DNA of 64,000 nucleotides from Actimicrobium sp035984655 (GTDB taxonomy: Bacteria > Pseudomonadota > Gammaproteobacteria > Burkholderiales > Burkholderiaceae_D): positions 124,001 to 188,000 of the forward strand of contig NZ_JAXCHT010000001.1 in NCBI RefSeq assembly GCF_035984655.1, written 5' to 3'. The first letter of the stretch is position 1. The number at the start of each line of letters is the position of its first letter. Positions 21,038-31,486 of the stretch are shown in pieces. A model generated the notes under the pieces. The model made no database searches. It worked only from the letters and a program-made list of their open reading frames with translations, and was not told the DNA's origin. Both the position numbers and the translations under genes were made by a program.

Positions 21038-24000
21038 CTATGCTGCGCTGGCGTGCTCCATCGCATTGACAGCACGGAAGCGCCCCATCAACCGGTTTTC
21101 TTCATCCCGTGCGTTCAGCACGGATGCGTCCTTGACATGACCGAAGCCACGGATCTTTTCCGGCAGATTGGCGATCTCGACCGCGGTCGCGTGGTTCTCG
21201 CCGTTGAGCGTATCGAGCATCGACAGCACCGTGCGGCGGTAGTCGACAATCAGCTGCCGCTCGCTCTTGCGTTCGTCGCTGTAGCCGAAGATATCGCAGC
21301 GCGTGCCGCGGACACCCTTGAGCTTTGCCAGCACGCCGAACGCGCGCCAGACCCATGATCCGTACTGCGCCTTGATCAGATGACCCTGCGCATCCTTTTT
21401 CGAAAACAGTGGCGGCGCCAGGTTGAATTTGACAGTGAAATCGCCCTCGAACTGTGCCTTGAGCTTGTCGACAAACTGGCCGTCGGTATACAGGCGGGCG
21501 ACCTCGTACTCATCCTTGTAGGCCATCAGTTTCGAGTACGAACGTGCCACCGCGGTGGTGAGTTTGTTGCCCAGCTCAAGGCGGGCTTCGGCGCTCCGGA
21601 CGGTATCGACCAGTTCCATGAAACGCGCCGCATAGGCGGCATCCTGATAATCCGTCAGGAACGCAACACGACGCTTGATCAGGGTGTCCAGGCTTTGCGG
21701 CATTTGCAGCAGCACCGGCTGGCCCGGCATGGCGACCTGCTCGACCCGCTTGACATCGACGGCAGCGCGACGGCCCCACAGAAAACTCTTCTTGTTCGAT
21801 TCGATCGCCACGCCATTCAATTCAATCGCGCGCAGCAGCGCCGCCTCCGACACCGGGATGCACTCGCGCTGGTAGGCAAATCCCAGCATGAACAGGTTGG
21901 TCGCAATCGAGTCGCCCATCAAGGCGGTGGCCAGCCGGGTGGCGTCGATGAAATCGGCACGCTGCTCGACTGCTTCGTTGATCAGCGCCTCGACCTGCTC
22001 GATCGGAAAGTGCCAGTCGGCGTCCTGCGTGAAGCTGCCGGTCGGGGTCTGGTGGGTATTGACCACGGCGCGGGTGCGGCCCGGGCGCATTTTCGAGATC
22101 GCATCATGCGAACCGGCCGTCAGCATGTCGCAGCCGAGGATCAGATCGGCCTCGCCGGTGGCAATGCGTTGCGCACGGATCGCGCTGTGCGAGGCGCTGA
22201 TGCGGATGTGGGACGTCACCGAACCGTTCTTCTGCGACATGCCCGTCATGTCGAGCACCGACACTGCCTTGCCTTCCAGATGCGCGGCCATGCCGATCAA
22301 CGCGCCGATGGTAATCACGCCGGTGCCGCCGATGCCGTTGAGCAGAATGTTGTACGGCACCGCGCACAACGGCAGCACCGGTTCGGGAATCGCACCGAAG
22401 TCATCGACCTTGGCCGCACCCGCTTTGGACTTCTTCAATTTGCCGCCTTCGACCGTGACGAAGCTCGGGCAGAAACCCTTGACGCACGAATAGTCCTTGT
22501 TGCACGACGATTGATCGATCGTGCGCTTGCGGCCAAATTCGGTTTCCAGCGGCAGGATCGAGGTGCAGTTCGACTGTACGCCGCAGTCGCCGCAGCCTTC
22601 GCAGACGGCGTCGTTGATCACCATGCGCTTGGCCGGATCAGCCAGCTCGCCCTTTTTGCGACGGCGCCGTTTTTCGGCCGCGCAGGTCTGGTCATAGATC
22701 AGCACCGAGGCGCCTTCGACTTCGCGCAATTCGCGTTGCACTGCGTCCATGTCCTTGCGGTCATGCAGGCTGACCATCGCCGGCAAACCAACCCGGCCGA
22801 CGTAGCGCGACAGGTCCTCGGTCACCAGCGCGATGCGCTTGACACCTTCGGCCGCCATTTGCTGCGCGATCATCGGCACCGAGATCAGGCCATCGACTGG
22901 CTGGCCACCGGTCATCGCGACGGCATCGTTGTACAGGATCTTGTAGGTGATATTGACCTTCGCGGCCACCGCCGCCCGGATCGCCAGATAACCGGAATGA
23001 AAATAGGTGCCGTCGCCCAGATTGGCGAACACGTGCGGCAATGTGGAGAACGGCGCCTGGCCGATCCACGGCGCACCTTCGCCGCCCATGTGGGTGGTGG
23101 TCTTGTTGTGTTCGGGATAGATCGCGGTGGCCATCACGTGACAGCCGATGCCGGCCAGCGCGAGGCTGCCTTCGGGCACCTTGGTCGAGCTGTTGTGCGG
23201 ACAGCCGGAGCAATACCAGGCCGGGCGCGCCGGGGTCGCCACGGCTTTCTTCAGCACGGCATCCTTGGCTTCCAGGAACTGCAGCCGCGCCTTGATCAGG
23301 TCGCTGGTGTGAAAGCGCGCAATGCGGGCCGCGATCACGCGCGCGATCTGCGCCACCGAAAAATCGGCCTTCGAGGTCAGCAGCCATTCACCGCGCGGCG
23401 CGACCCATTCGCCCTTTTCATCGAACTTGCCGATCACGCGCGGACGGACATCGTCGCGCCAGTTGTAGAGCTGCTCCTTGAGCTGGTATTCGACGATCTG
23501 GCGCTTTTCCTCGACCACCAGAATCTCGTCGAGTCCCTGGGCGAAGTCGCGCACGCCGTCCGGTTCCAGCGGCCACGGCATCGCCACCTTGAACAGCCGG
23601 ACGCCGATCTCGGCGGCCATCGCTTCATTGATGCCGAGCTCTTCCATCGCGTCGAGCACATCGAGATACGACTTGCCCGAGGCGATGATGCCCAGTCGCG
23701 CGGTCGGGCTGTCAATGGTGATGTGGTTGAGCTTGTTGGCGCGGGCATAGGCCAGCGCGGCGTAGATTTTGTAATCCTGCATCAGCGCTTCCTGCTTGCG
23801 CGCTTCGATGCCCAGCGTTTCGGTGGTCAGCCGCGCGTTCAGGCCGCCAGGGGGCATCACGAAGTCGGTCGGCAGCGTGATTTGCAAGCGGAACGGATCG
23901 GCATCGATGGAGGCACTCGATTCGACCGTGTCGGCCAGCGCCTTGAACGCCACCACGCATCCCGAGAAGCGCGACATGGCCCAGGCATGCAGGCCCAAGT

Positions 24001-24559
24001 CCAGATATTCCTGCACATTGCACGGATACAGGACCGGAATCATCGAGGCCGAAAACAGATGGTCGGACTGGTGCGGCAGGGTTGACGAATAGGCGCCGTG
24101 ATCATCGCCGGCCACCAGGATCACGCCTCCCTTGGCGGCCGTGCCGGCGTGGTTCATGTGCTTGAAGACATCGCCGCAGCGATCCACGCCCGGTCCCTTG
24201 CCGTACCACATGGCGAACACACCATCGTAGTTGGCCGGGCCGATCAGGTCGACCTGCTGGGTGCCCCAGACGGCGGTGGCCGCCAGGTCCTCATTGACGC
24301 CGGGGACGAACTTGATGTGATTGGCTTCCAGCAGGCTGGCGTTTTTCCAGAGCGTTTCGTCGAGCCCGCCGAGCGGCGAGCCGCGATAGCCGGAGATGAA
24401 GCCGGCGGTATGCATGCCGGCGGCGAGGTCGCGCTGGCGCTGCATCATCGGCAAGCGCACCAGCGCCTGGATACCGGACAGGAAGATCGGACCGCTGGTG
24501 GCGGTGTATTTGTCGTCGAGCGTGACCGGCGCAAGCGCGGCTGCGGGAGGGAAATCCAT
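21038..24559 (-). CDS. Indolepyruvate ferredoxin oxidoreductase, fused alpha-gamma type
   Basis: This 1173-residue enzyme oxidatively decarboxylates aryl- or other 2-oxoacids to acyl-CoA with a low-potential electron acceptor, an aromatic and branched-chain amino acid catabolic step. Domains: pyrimidine-binding thiamine diphosphate domain at the N-terminus, a middle domain with CSGCPHN and GEGAPWIGQ, thiamine-binding segment GDGTYFHSG, a cysteine-rich segment CEGCGDCGVQSNC...CVKGFCPSF for a 4Fe-4S cluster, and a C-terminal gamma domain with NGIGGTGVITIG. I chose the ATG at 24559 because GGAGA lies just before it; an ATG 12 bases upstream contains that ribosome-binding site. Confidence 0.93.
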   Translation of the reverse strand: MDFPPAAALAPVTLDDKYTATSGPIFLSGIQALVRLPMMQRQRDLAAGMHTAGFISGYRGSPLGGLDETLWKNASLLEANHIKFVPGVNEDLAATAVWGTQQVDLIGPANYDGVFAMWYGKGPGVDRCGDVFKHMNHAGTAAKGGVILVAGDDHGAYSSTLPHQSDHLFSASMIPVLYPCNVQEYLDLGLHAWAMSRFSGCVVAFKALADTVESSASIDADPFRLQITLPTDFVMPPGGLNARLTTETLGIEARKQEALMQDYKIYAALAYARANKLNHITIDSPTARLGIIASGKSYLDVLDAMEELGINEAMAAEIGVRLFKVAMPWPLEPDGVRDFAQGLDEILVVEEKRQIVEYQLKEQLYNWRDDVRPRVIGKFDEKGEWVAPRGEWLLTSKADFSVAQIARVIAARIARFHTSDLIKARLQFLEAKDAVLKKAVATPARPAWYCSGCPHNSSTKVPEGSLALAGIGCHVMATAIYPEHNKTTTHMGGEGAPWIGQAPFSTLPHVFANLGDGTYFHSGYLAIRAAVAAKVNITYKILYNDAVAMTGGQPVDGLISVPMIAQQMAAEGVKRIALVTEDLSRYVGRVGLPAMVSLHDRKDMDAVQRELREVEGASVLIYDQTCAAEKRRRRKKGELADPAKRMVINDAVCEGCGDCGVQSNCTSILPLETEFGRKRTIDQSSCNKDYSCVKGFCPSFVTVEGGKLKKSKAGAAKVDDFGAIPEPVLPLCAVPYNILLNGIGGTGVITIGALIGMAAHLEGKAVSVLDMTGMSQKNGSVTSHIRISASHSAIRAQRIATGEADLILGCDMLTAGSHDAISKMRPGRTRAVVNTHQTPTGSFTQDADWHFPIEQVEALINEAVEQRADFIDATRLATALMGDSIATNLFMLGFAYQRECIPVSEAALLRAIELNGVAIESNKKSFLWGRRAAVDVKRVEQVAMPGQPVLLQMPQSLDTLIKRRVAFLTDYQDAAYAARFMELVDTVRSAEARLELGNKLTTAVARSYSKLMAYKDEYEVARLYTDGQFVDKLKAQFEGDFTVKFNLAPPLFSKKDAQGHLIKAQYGSWVWRAFGVLAKLKGVRGTRCDIFGYSDERKSERQLIVDYRRTVLSMLDTLNGENHATAVEIANLPEKIRGFGHVKDASVLNARDEENRLMGRFRAVNAMEHASAA

Positions 24560-24927
24560 GGTGTTCTCCAAATGGGTGATTCAGATGTGCGCCACGCTGG
24601 CGTCAGGCCGGGTAAGGCCTGTGCTTGCGTGGCAGCGTCGCCGGGATATCGGCGGATCCTGCGAGTGGCGTTATTTTAAGCGTTCAGGCGCCGCAGTGGA
24701 GAGGGGAAGTGGGGATGGGAACATAAAAACACGCACTTTGCGCACAGGCGCCACGGGGGCCGGCATGCGAGGGCTGCAGCGCAGCGATGGCGGCTCTCGC
24801 AGTCGTTGATCACGGCATGCGGCGCGGTCACGCCATGCCGCTGCGGGCTTTACCAGCAGCGACATGATTTGCCGCCAAAACGACGAAACTGGCCAGCGTC
24901 TTGATCCGTCGATCGTGGCCGCAGAGG
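24560..24927. other. Intergenic stretch with no clear gene
   Basis: About 370 bases lie upstream of the oxidoreductase gene. The open frames here are short, lack ribosome-binding sites and resemble nothing I know. I see no convincing terminator, repeat or structured RNA. It should hold the oxidoreductase promoter, but no good sigma-70 match stands out. Confidence 0.5.
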
Positions 24928-25146
24928 TTAAACAACAGCGTTTGATGCGTTCGATGGGCCACCTCCAACGGTTAAGCTTTTTGTCGGGTCAGACAGGGAT
25001 AACGACAACTGTGGTTGCAGTTGTGCCAGCTTCGCCGCCTTTTTCTTTTTGTGTTTCGCACGTTTACGGGCCTTGGCGCTGTTCACAAGTCCAACGACAC
25101 CGGTTGCAGCGGTGGTCACACCGATTGCGGCATTGAGAAAATTCAT
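24928..25146 (-). CDS. Small hypothetical protein, hydrophobic N-terminus and basic middle
   Basis: A 72-residue frame starting MNFLNAAIGVTTAATGVVG, with a well-placed AAGGAG seven bases before the ATG at 25144-25146. The first 24 residues are hydrophobic and could be a membrane anchor. They are followed by a very basic run (KARKRAKHKKKKAAK) and a Ser/Gly/Asn-rich tail. The longer frame starting at 25272 has no such signal. I do not recognise a family. The strong ribosome-binding site and the positive-inside charge pattern support a real gene for a small inner-membrane protein. It could still be a chance frame. Confidence 0.5.
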   Translation of the reverse strand: MNFLNAAIGVTTAATGVVGLVNSAKARKRAKHKKKKAAKLAQLQPQLSLSLSDPTKSLTVGGGPSNASNAVV

Positions 25147-25416
25147 CCTGCTCTCCTTAAATTTACCCAGAGTCACTGTCGTCCGAGCTTGATTTTGTGT
25201 GGCCCGCTGCGCGAAGAAGTTCCGCAGCCAGAGCGCAATGCCGGGCGGTTCCGCAAACGGTGGGGGACGCATGCACGCGCAGTCCTGCCGAGGCAGCGCC
25301 GGTTACTGCCTGACATCGAATGGGTGTGAGTTTGCCGCCGCGGGTGCGCAAACTTGGCGGAAATTCGGTGCGCGTGTTTAGCGCGCCGAAACAATCTTCA
25401 GATCAACCGGAAAGAA

Positions 25417-26505
25417 TCAGCTTTCGGCCAGGTCGTCGAAGAAAAACTCGACGCTGTCGTTGGCGACCTCGGAGTGCAGCAGGCCGTTGCTGACCAGCTC
25501 ATCGTAGTAGCAGACTTGATTGCGGCCATGCGTCTTGCCGTAATACAGGGCCTGATCGGCGTGGCCGAGGATGACGACCGGCGTCTCGCCATTGATATTG
25601 ACGAAGCCGACGCTGACGGTAACGGTGCCGACCTGTGGAAAATTGTGCGCCTCGATGTTGCTGCGAAAACGCTCGAACGCCTTGCGCGCATCATCGAGCG
25701 AACTGGAGCGCAGCAGGACGACGAATTCTTCGCCGCCAAAACGAAAGACCCGGTCCTGCGCACGGAACGACGAGCGCAAGACATTGGCGACCAGGATCAG
25801 CACTTCGTCGCCATACAGGTGCCCGAACTGGTCGTTGACGCGCTTGAAATGATCGATATCGACCACTGCCAGCCATTGCGACCGTATCTCGGCAACCTGA
25901 CGACGGCCCTCCGCATCGGTATCCGGCAGCTGGGTTTCCGGCTGCGCGTTATACGACACCATCTTGGAGAATTTTTCGTCGAAGGTCTTGCGATTGAGCA
26001 GGCCGGTCAGCGAATCGCGTTCGCTGTAATCGAGCAGATTCTGATAGTTGCGGTAGACACTGAGGATGCCTTCCATCACATCCAGAGTATTGCTTGCGAA
26101 TGGCGTGTCGCTGCAAATTTGCATTGCCGCCGTCGCCGTATCGTTTTGCCAGAGGGGCACCCACAACACGTGGGAACCGTTGACGTCGATTTCTTCAGCG
26201 CTGCGCAGCTGCCGCGCGATGCAGTCGACCAGCGCCGGGTACAACGCCATCGCCTCGCCGCCCTGGTCGGGCGCAAGGCCTTCATCCAGCGACATCACCT
26301 TGCCGCCCTTGATCCAGACGCGCGGACGAACCATGTCTTCGCCGCGCACCTTGAACATCTCCAGAACGCGGGCCTGTGACGCGCCCACCAGCTCATGCAG
26401 CGCCGTGATGACCGAGACGTCCAGCAAATTATGATCGCGATGACCCGTCAGCTCGACCATATGCTTGAGCATGGACTCCATCATCAGCGGCTTTGCCGGC
26501 TTCAT
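25417..26505 (-). CDS. GGDEF-domain diguanylate cyclase with N-terminal sensor region
   Basis: Diguanylate cyclases make cyclic di-GMP from two GTP. The protein of 362 residues has an N-terminal GAF-like region (about 10-155) and a C-terminal GGDEF domain (about 160-345). The active-site motif is GGEEF at 257-261 and the substrate Asp lies in VVDIDHFKRVND. An RxxD inhibitory site (RAQD, 248-251) stands five residues before the motif, so product inhibition is expected. No membrane segments are seen, so it is cytosolic. I chose the ATG at 26505 (MKPAKPL); the longer frame from 26610 has an unconserved extension. Confidence 0.88.
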   Translation of the reverse strand: MKPAKPLMMESMLKHMVELTGHRDHNLLDVSVITALHELVGASQARVLEMFKVRGEDMVRPRVWIKGGKVMSLDEGLAPDQGGEAMALYPALVDCIARQLRSAEEIDVNGSHVLWVPLWQNDTATAAMQICSDTPFASNTLDVMEGILSVYRNYQNLLDYSERDSLTGLLNRKTFDEKFSKMVSYNAQPETQLPDTDAEGRRQVAEIRSQWLAVVDIDHFKRVNDQFGHLYGDEVLILVANVLRSSFRAQDRVFRFGGEEFVVLLRSSSLDDARKAFERFRSNIEAHNFPQVGTVTVSVGFVNINGETPVVILGHADQALYYGKTHGRNQVCYYDELVSNGLLHSEVANDSVEFFFDDLAES

Positions 26506-26897
26506 TTTGCGGCCGTCATGGTTATTGGCGATCTGCGATCCGGGCTGGCGAATTCGTTCATGGTTGCGGTTTGCTCTAAGGTGTACCGGCGGAATCGAAG
26601 TGCCCGGCATGCCCTATCATACGGCGACAAGGTTGCTTGGGAGCAGAAAATTCAGTTCGAAGCATTCTAACTGAAACAGGATCAGGGCAACACGTAACTT
26701 TAAAACATCTCCCGGCGCGATTTTCAGGCAAAAGTGCGCAATGTCGGCCATCGCCCGAGCTTCTTAAACCGGACATGCAAAGCGGGCTGGTGACGCGTCG
26801 ATGTTGCCTGCGACCATCCCGGCTGAATCTGTGCATAATCCCTGCTTGCACGGAGTTCCGGATATGCCGGCACTACTGCTGCCCAGGAACAAACCCC
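26506..26897. promoter_or_regulatory. Divergent spacer between the diguanylate cyclase and the DUF3034 operon
   Basis: The 390-base spacer should carry both promoters. On the minus strand a TATGAT (26616-26621) could be the -10 of the cyclase gene; on the plus strand a CATAAT (26834-26839) lies about 60 bases before the DUF3034 start. Neither has a good -35. No reading frame in between looks real. Confidence 0.35.
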
Positions 26898-27812
26898 ATG
26901 TCGCTCCACCCAACCTTAAAGGCAATCACGCTGCAGCTTGCGCTGTGCCTGTGCGCGATGACCGGCGCCAACCCTGCCGCCGCACAAATCCCGCCACCGG
27001 ATCAAGCCAAATTGCTGGCCACTGGCGGCGTCACCGAGATCGAGGGCTCCGGCGGTGGCGGGCTGACGCCGTGGGCGTTGATCACCGGCTATGGCTCCCG
27101 CGACAGCTACGGCGCGAACGTGCATTACACGGGCGTACGCACGCAGGACTACGCAATCGACTCGGGCGGCGTCGCGTTTGGCTTCGCCGACCGTTTCGAG
27201 ATCTCCCTCGCCAGCCAGAAACTGCAAGGCTCGCTGGCGCCCTTGAACAATCTGTCGATCACGCAGGATGTCGTCGGGCTGAAGCTGAAACTGGCCGGCG
27301 ATGCGCTGATCGATCAGGATCGCGCCATGCCGCAGCTCGCGCTGGGCGTGCAGTTCAAGCGCAACAATGGTGTGCACGGGCTGGAGGCCCTGGGCGTACA
27401 TCAAGCCACCGATCTCGGCGCGCGCAGCAACCACGGCATTGACGTGACGCTGTCGGCGACCAAGATCCTGCTTGAACAAAGTTTGCTGCTCAACGCCACC
27501 GTGCGTGGGACCAAGGCCAACCAGCTCGGATTGCTCGGCTTTGGCGGGGACCGGCACGATCGCTATCAACCGATGCTGGAGACGTCGTTGCTGTATCTGA
27601 TCGATCGCAAGACCATGGTCGGCGTTGAGTACCGCATGAAACCGCACAATCTGTCGGTCGACGACGAGAAACCCTTTGCCGATGTGTTTGTGGCGTGGTT
27701 CCCCAACAAGAACCTGTCGGTCGTGCTGGGCTGGATCACGCTGGGTGACATCACCGTGTTCAACCCGCGCCGGCAACAGGGCGCGTATCTGTCACTGCAA
27801 GGGGGATTCTGA
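26898..27812 (+). CDS. DUF3034 family outer-membrane protein
   Basis: The 304-residue protein has a signal peptide (MSLHPTLKAITLQLALCLCA...AAAQ) and then a glycine-rich, alternating-hydrophobicity sequence expected for a beta-barrel, ending in an aromatic residue (QGGF). GGVTEIEGSGGGGLTPWALI after the signal is typical of the DUF3034 family, whose function is not established. I chose the ATG at 26898 because the signal peptide then starts directly; the longer frame from 26637 is not plausible. Its stop overlaps the next ATG (TGATG), so it is coupled to the haemoglobin gene. Confidence 0.85.
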   Translation: MSLHPTLKAITLQLALCLCAMTGANPAAAQIPPPDQAKLLATGGVTEIEGSGGGGLTPWALITGYGSRDSYGANVHYTGVRTQDYAIDSGGVAFGFADRFEISLASQKLQGSLAPLNNLSITQDVVGLKLKLAGDALIDQDRAMPQLALGVQFKRNNGVHGLEALGVHQATDLGARSNHGIDVTLSATKILLEQSLLLNATVRGTKANQLGLLGFGGDRHDRYQPMLETSLLYLIDRKTMVGVEYRMKPHNLSVDDEKPFADVFVAWFPNKNLSVVLGWITLGDITVFNPRRQQGAYLSLQGGF

Positions 27813-28225
27813 TGAAGCGCTGCATGCTGCTCTGCCTGTTCGTCTCGCTCGGCGCCTTTGCGCAAGCGTCCGACAGTGTGTATCGCGGGCTGGGTGAACG
27901 CGCCGGGATCGCCCGCATCCTGCAACTTTTCGTGCCACTGCTGCAGTCCGATGTCCGTATCAATGCGGGCTTCAAGGAGGTTGATCTGGTACGTTTTTCC
28001 AACAAGCTGGGCGAGCAGTTGTGCGTCGTCAGCGGCGGACCGTGCAGCTACAGCGGCAAGGACATGGCGGTGATTCACGATGGCCTCGACATTACCAACG
28101 CGCAGTTCTATGCGCTTGCCGAAGATTTGCAACTTGCCATGGAGCGCGACGGCGTTGCGCCCCACATTCAAAACAAACTGTTGGCGCGACTGGCGCCGAT
28201 GCAACGCGAGATCGTGACCAAATGA
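27812..28225 (+). CDS. Group 1 truncated haemoglobin with signal peptide
   Basis: The 137-residue protein has a signal peptide (MKRCMLLCLFVSLGAFAQAS) followed by the truncated-globin pattern YRGLGERAGIARI, then RFSNKLGEQLC, GGP and YSGKDM, and the proximal haem ligand His89 in AVIHDGLDITNAQF. Group 1 truncated globins bind O2 or NO and may detoxify NO or sense redox state. Export to the periplasm is predicted from the signal, which is unusual for globins at large. It is translationally coupled on both sides: its ATG overlaps the DUF3034 stop and its TGA overlaps the GNAT start. Confidence 0.88.
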   Translation: MKRCMLLCLFVSLGAFAQASDSVYRGLGERAGIARILQLFVPLLQSDVRINAGFKEVDLVRFSNKLGEQLCVVSGGPCSYSGKDMAVIHDGLDITNAQFYALAEDLQLAMERDGVAPHIQNKLLARLAPMQREIVTK

Positions 28226-28737
28226 CTTTTTCAACCTCTTCCGCCCACACCATGACCAGCGCAATCATCACCGTCGATTATGCCAACCCGATCCACGCGC
28301 AGGCCGTGCTCGATCTGCTTGATGCCTATGCGCACGACCCGTTCGGCGGCGCCCACGCGCTGGATGACAACGTCAAACGCCAACTGATCGCGGCGCTGGC
28401 GGCACGCGCTGGCGCCTTCAGCGTGCTGGCGCTGGTCGACGGCGTCGCCGTCGGACTGGCCAATTGCTTCGAAGGTTTTTCGACCTTTCGCTGTGCGCCG
28501 CTGATCAACATTCACGACCTGGTGGTGCTGGCGGAGCACCGCGGACAAGGCCTGGCACAACAGATAATGCGGCACATCGAACAGATCGCCATGGAGCGCG
28601 GCTGCTGCAAGATCACGCTCGAAGTCCTTCAGGGCAATCACCACGCGCAGCGCGTGTACAGCAAGATGGGCTATGCCGGCTACCAGCTCGACGCGGAACA
28701 TGGCGATGCATTGATGTGGCAGAAGGCAATCGACTAA
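28222..28737 (+). CDS. GNAT-family N-acetyltransferase
   Basis: The 171-residue protein fits the Gcn5-related acetyltransferase fold. The acetyl-CoA binding loop is visible as EHRGQGLAQQIM (motif A, Q/R-x-x-G-x-G/A), and the C-terminal NHHAQRVYSKMGY is motif B. The substrate is unknown. The start at 28222 overlaps the globin stop as ATGA; a later ATG at 28252 (MTSAII) is an alternative. It closes a three-gene operon with the globin and DUF3034 genes. Confidence 0.85.
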   Translation: MTFSTSSAHTMTSAIITVDYANPIHAQAVLDLLDAYAHDPFGGAHALDDNVKRQLIAALAARAGAFSVLALVDGVAVGLANCFEGFSTFRCAPLINIHDLVVLAEHRGQGLAQQIMRHIEQIAMERGCCKITLEVLQGNHHAQRVYSKMGYAGYQLDAEHGDALMWQKAID

Positions 28738-28776
28738 GCTATCCTGTTCCCCTTCTGATTTTTACCGGGATTGCGC

Positions 28777-30444
<1,668 letters not shown>

Positions 30445-30453
30445 GGACCGGCC

Positions 30454-30483
30454 GCACCCGCGCGCAGCATGGCGAGCGGGTGC
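30454..30483 (+). terminator. Hairpin after ettA
   Basis: A perfect 8-bp stem GCACCCGC/GCGGGTGC (30454-30461 and 30476-30483) starts nine bases after the ettA stop. It lacks a T-run, so it is at best a weak intrinsic terminator or an RNA-stabilising element. Confidence 0.4.
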
Positions 30484-30662
30484 TTCCAGGCAATGTATAA
30501 CAATTGTTAAATCGTTTAGCTATTTTCCCGCAGCATGAGATTGCTTCGTATAATCGGGCCAGACGTTGACAATAAGGCAAGCTGGTCAACAAGGAGCCGG
30601 ATCACCGTCAAGCAGATCGCCTACCCGGCGATTCCGCGCGCCCCCTTTTACCGGACACCACC

Positions 30663-31373
30663 ATGAAGCTCTTCCCTTTTTTCGCGGCACTGGCACTGAG
30701 TGCCGCAAGCCTGCCCGCTACGGCGGCAATCGTCACCTATGATTTCTCGAATCTGAAATACCAGAACGGCAGCAACAACGGCTTCTTGCCAACGGAAGTG
30801 CTCAACAGCGGTTACTGGCGTTGTACCACCGGCGACCTGTGCAGCTCCGATGTGTCGTTCGGCAAGCTTGGCGGTGACTTGAAATACACCGTCAACGGCC
30901 TGACGGCCACCGCCACTGCACTGTTCAACGGCAATGCTGCCAGCGTGGTTCAGGATGCCGACAATGGCTACAATGCGGCCAAATACCTTGGCGCCGGCCT
31001 GGGCGTATATCACCTCGCCAACGTCAACAGCGACGACAACATCACCGTGGGCGAATCGCTCAAACTGACCTTCTCGCAAGCGGTGACACTGACGGGCTTG
31101 TCGTTGCGCTCCGACGGGCACAGCGCCGTTTTCGGCAACGGTGCAACGTTCCTGCTCAATGGCACCAGCGAGGCGCTGAGCCATGACCTGAGCAACCTGT
31201 CGTTCACCGGCACCGAGTTCACGTTTGCTTATGGCGGCGCGAAGGCTGACCAGTTTTATCTCGGCGGCATCACCGTCTCGGCAGTCCCCGAGCCAAGCGG
31301 CGGCGCGATGCTGGCAATCGGTATCGGCATGATCGGATTCGCCGCGCGGCGTCGCAAGACAAGCACGTTCTGA
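30663..31373 (+). CDS. PEP-CTERM sorting-domain protein
   Basis: The 236-residue protein has an N-terminal signal peptide (MKLFPFFAALALSAASLPATA) and a C-terminal PEP-CTERM tripartite tail: VPEPSGG, a hydrophobic helix, and the basic RRRK end. Such tails are recognised by an EpsH-type exosortase and mark proteins for cell-surface or matrix export. The body is rich in Asn, Gly, Thr and Ser with beta-sandwich character and two cysteines (RCTTGDLC). Its function is not known. No exosortase or EPS genes are in the window, so the sorting machinery must be elsewhere. A TATAAT at 30549-30554 and a terminator at 31399 suggest a single-gene transcript. Confidence 0.9.
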   Translation: MKLFPFFAALALSAASLPATAAIVTYDFSNLKYQNGSNNGFLPTEVLNSGYWRCTTGDLCSSDVSFGKLGGDLKYTVNGLTATATALFNGNAASVVQDADNGYNAAKYLGAGLGVYHLANVNSDDNITVGESLKLTFSQAVTLTGLSLRSDGHSAVFGNGATFLLNGTSEALSHDLSNLSFTGTEFTFAYGGAKADQFYLGGITVSAVPEPSGGAMLAIGIGMIGFAARRRKTSTF

Positions 31374-31398
31374 CCGGTCCCCGGCAGCGCAGTACGAC

Positions 31399-31421
31399 AA
31401 CGGCCCGCGAGGCCGTTTTTT
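31399..31421 (+). terminator. Intrinsic terminator after the PEP-CTERM gene
   Basis: A 7-bp stem AACGGCC/GGCCGTT (31399-31405 and 31411-31417) with a five-base loop is followed by T residues. It lies 25 bases after the stop codon. Confidence 0.85.
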
Positions 31422-31486
31422 CATGGCGGGGGCCAAAAGCCATGCTGCTGCATAATATTGGCTTTCCAGCCGATACCTTTTGCCCC

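Noticed and set aside
21380..24085. A 901-codon open frame on the plus strand
   Set aside because: It is antisense to the indolepyruvate oxidoreductase gene and shows no family motif or ribosome-binding site.
30520..30560. A sigma-54 promoter for the PEP-CTERM gene
   Set aside because: A TTGC lies upstream, but no GG stands at the required distance before it; a TATAAT at 30549-30554 is a simpler explanation.
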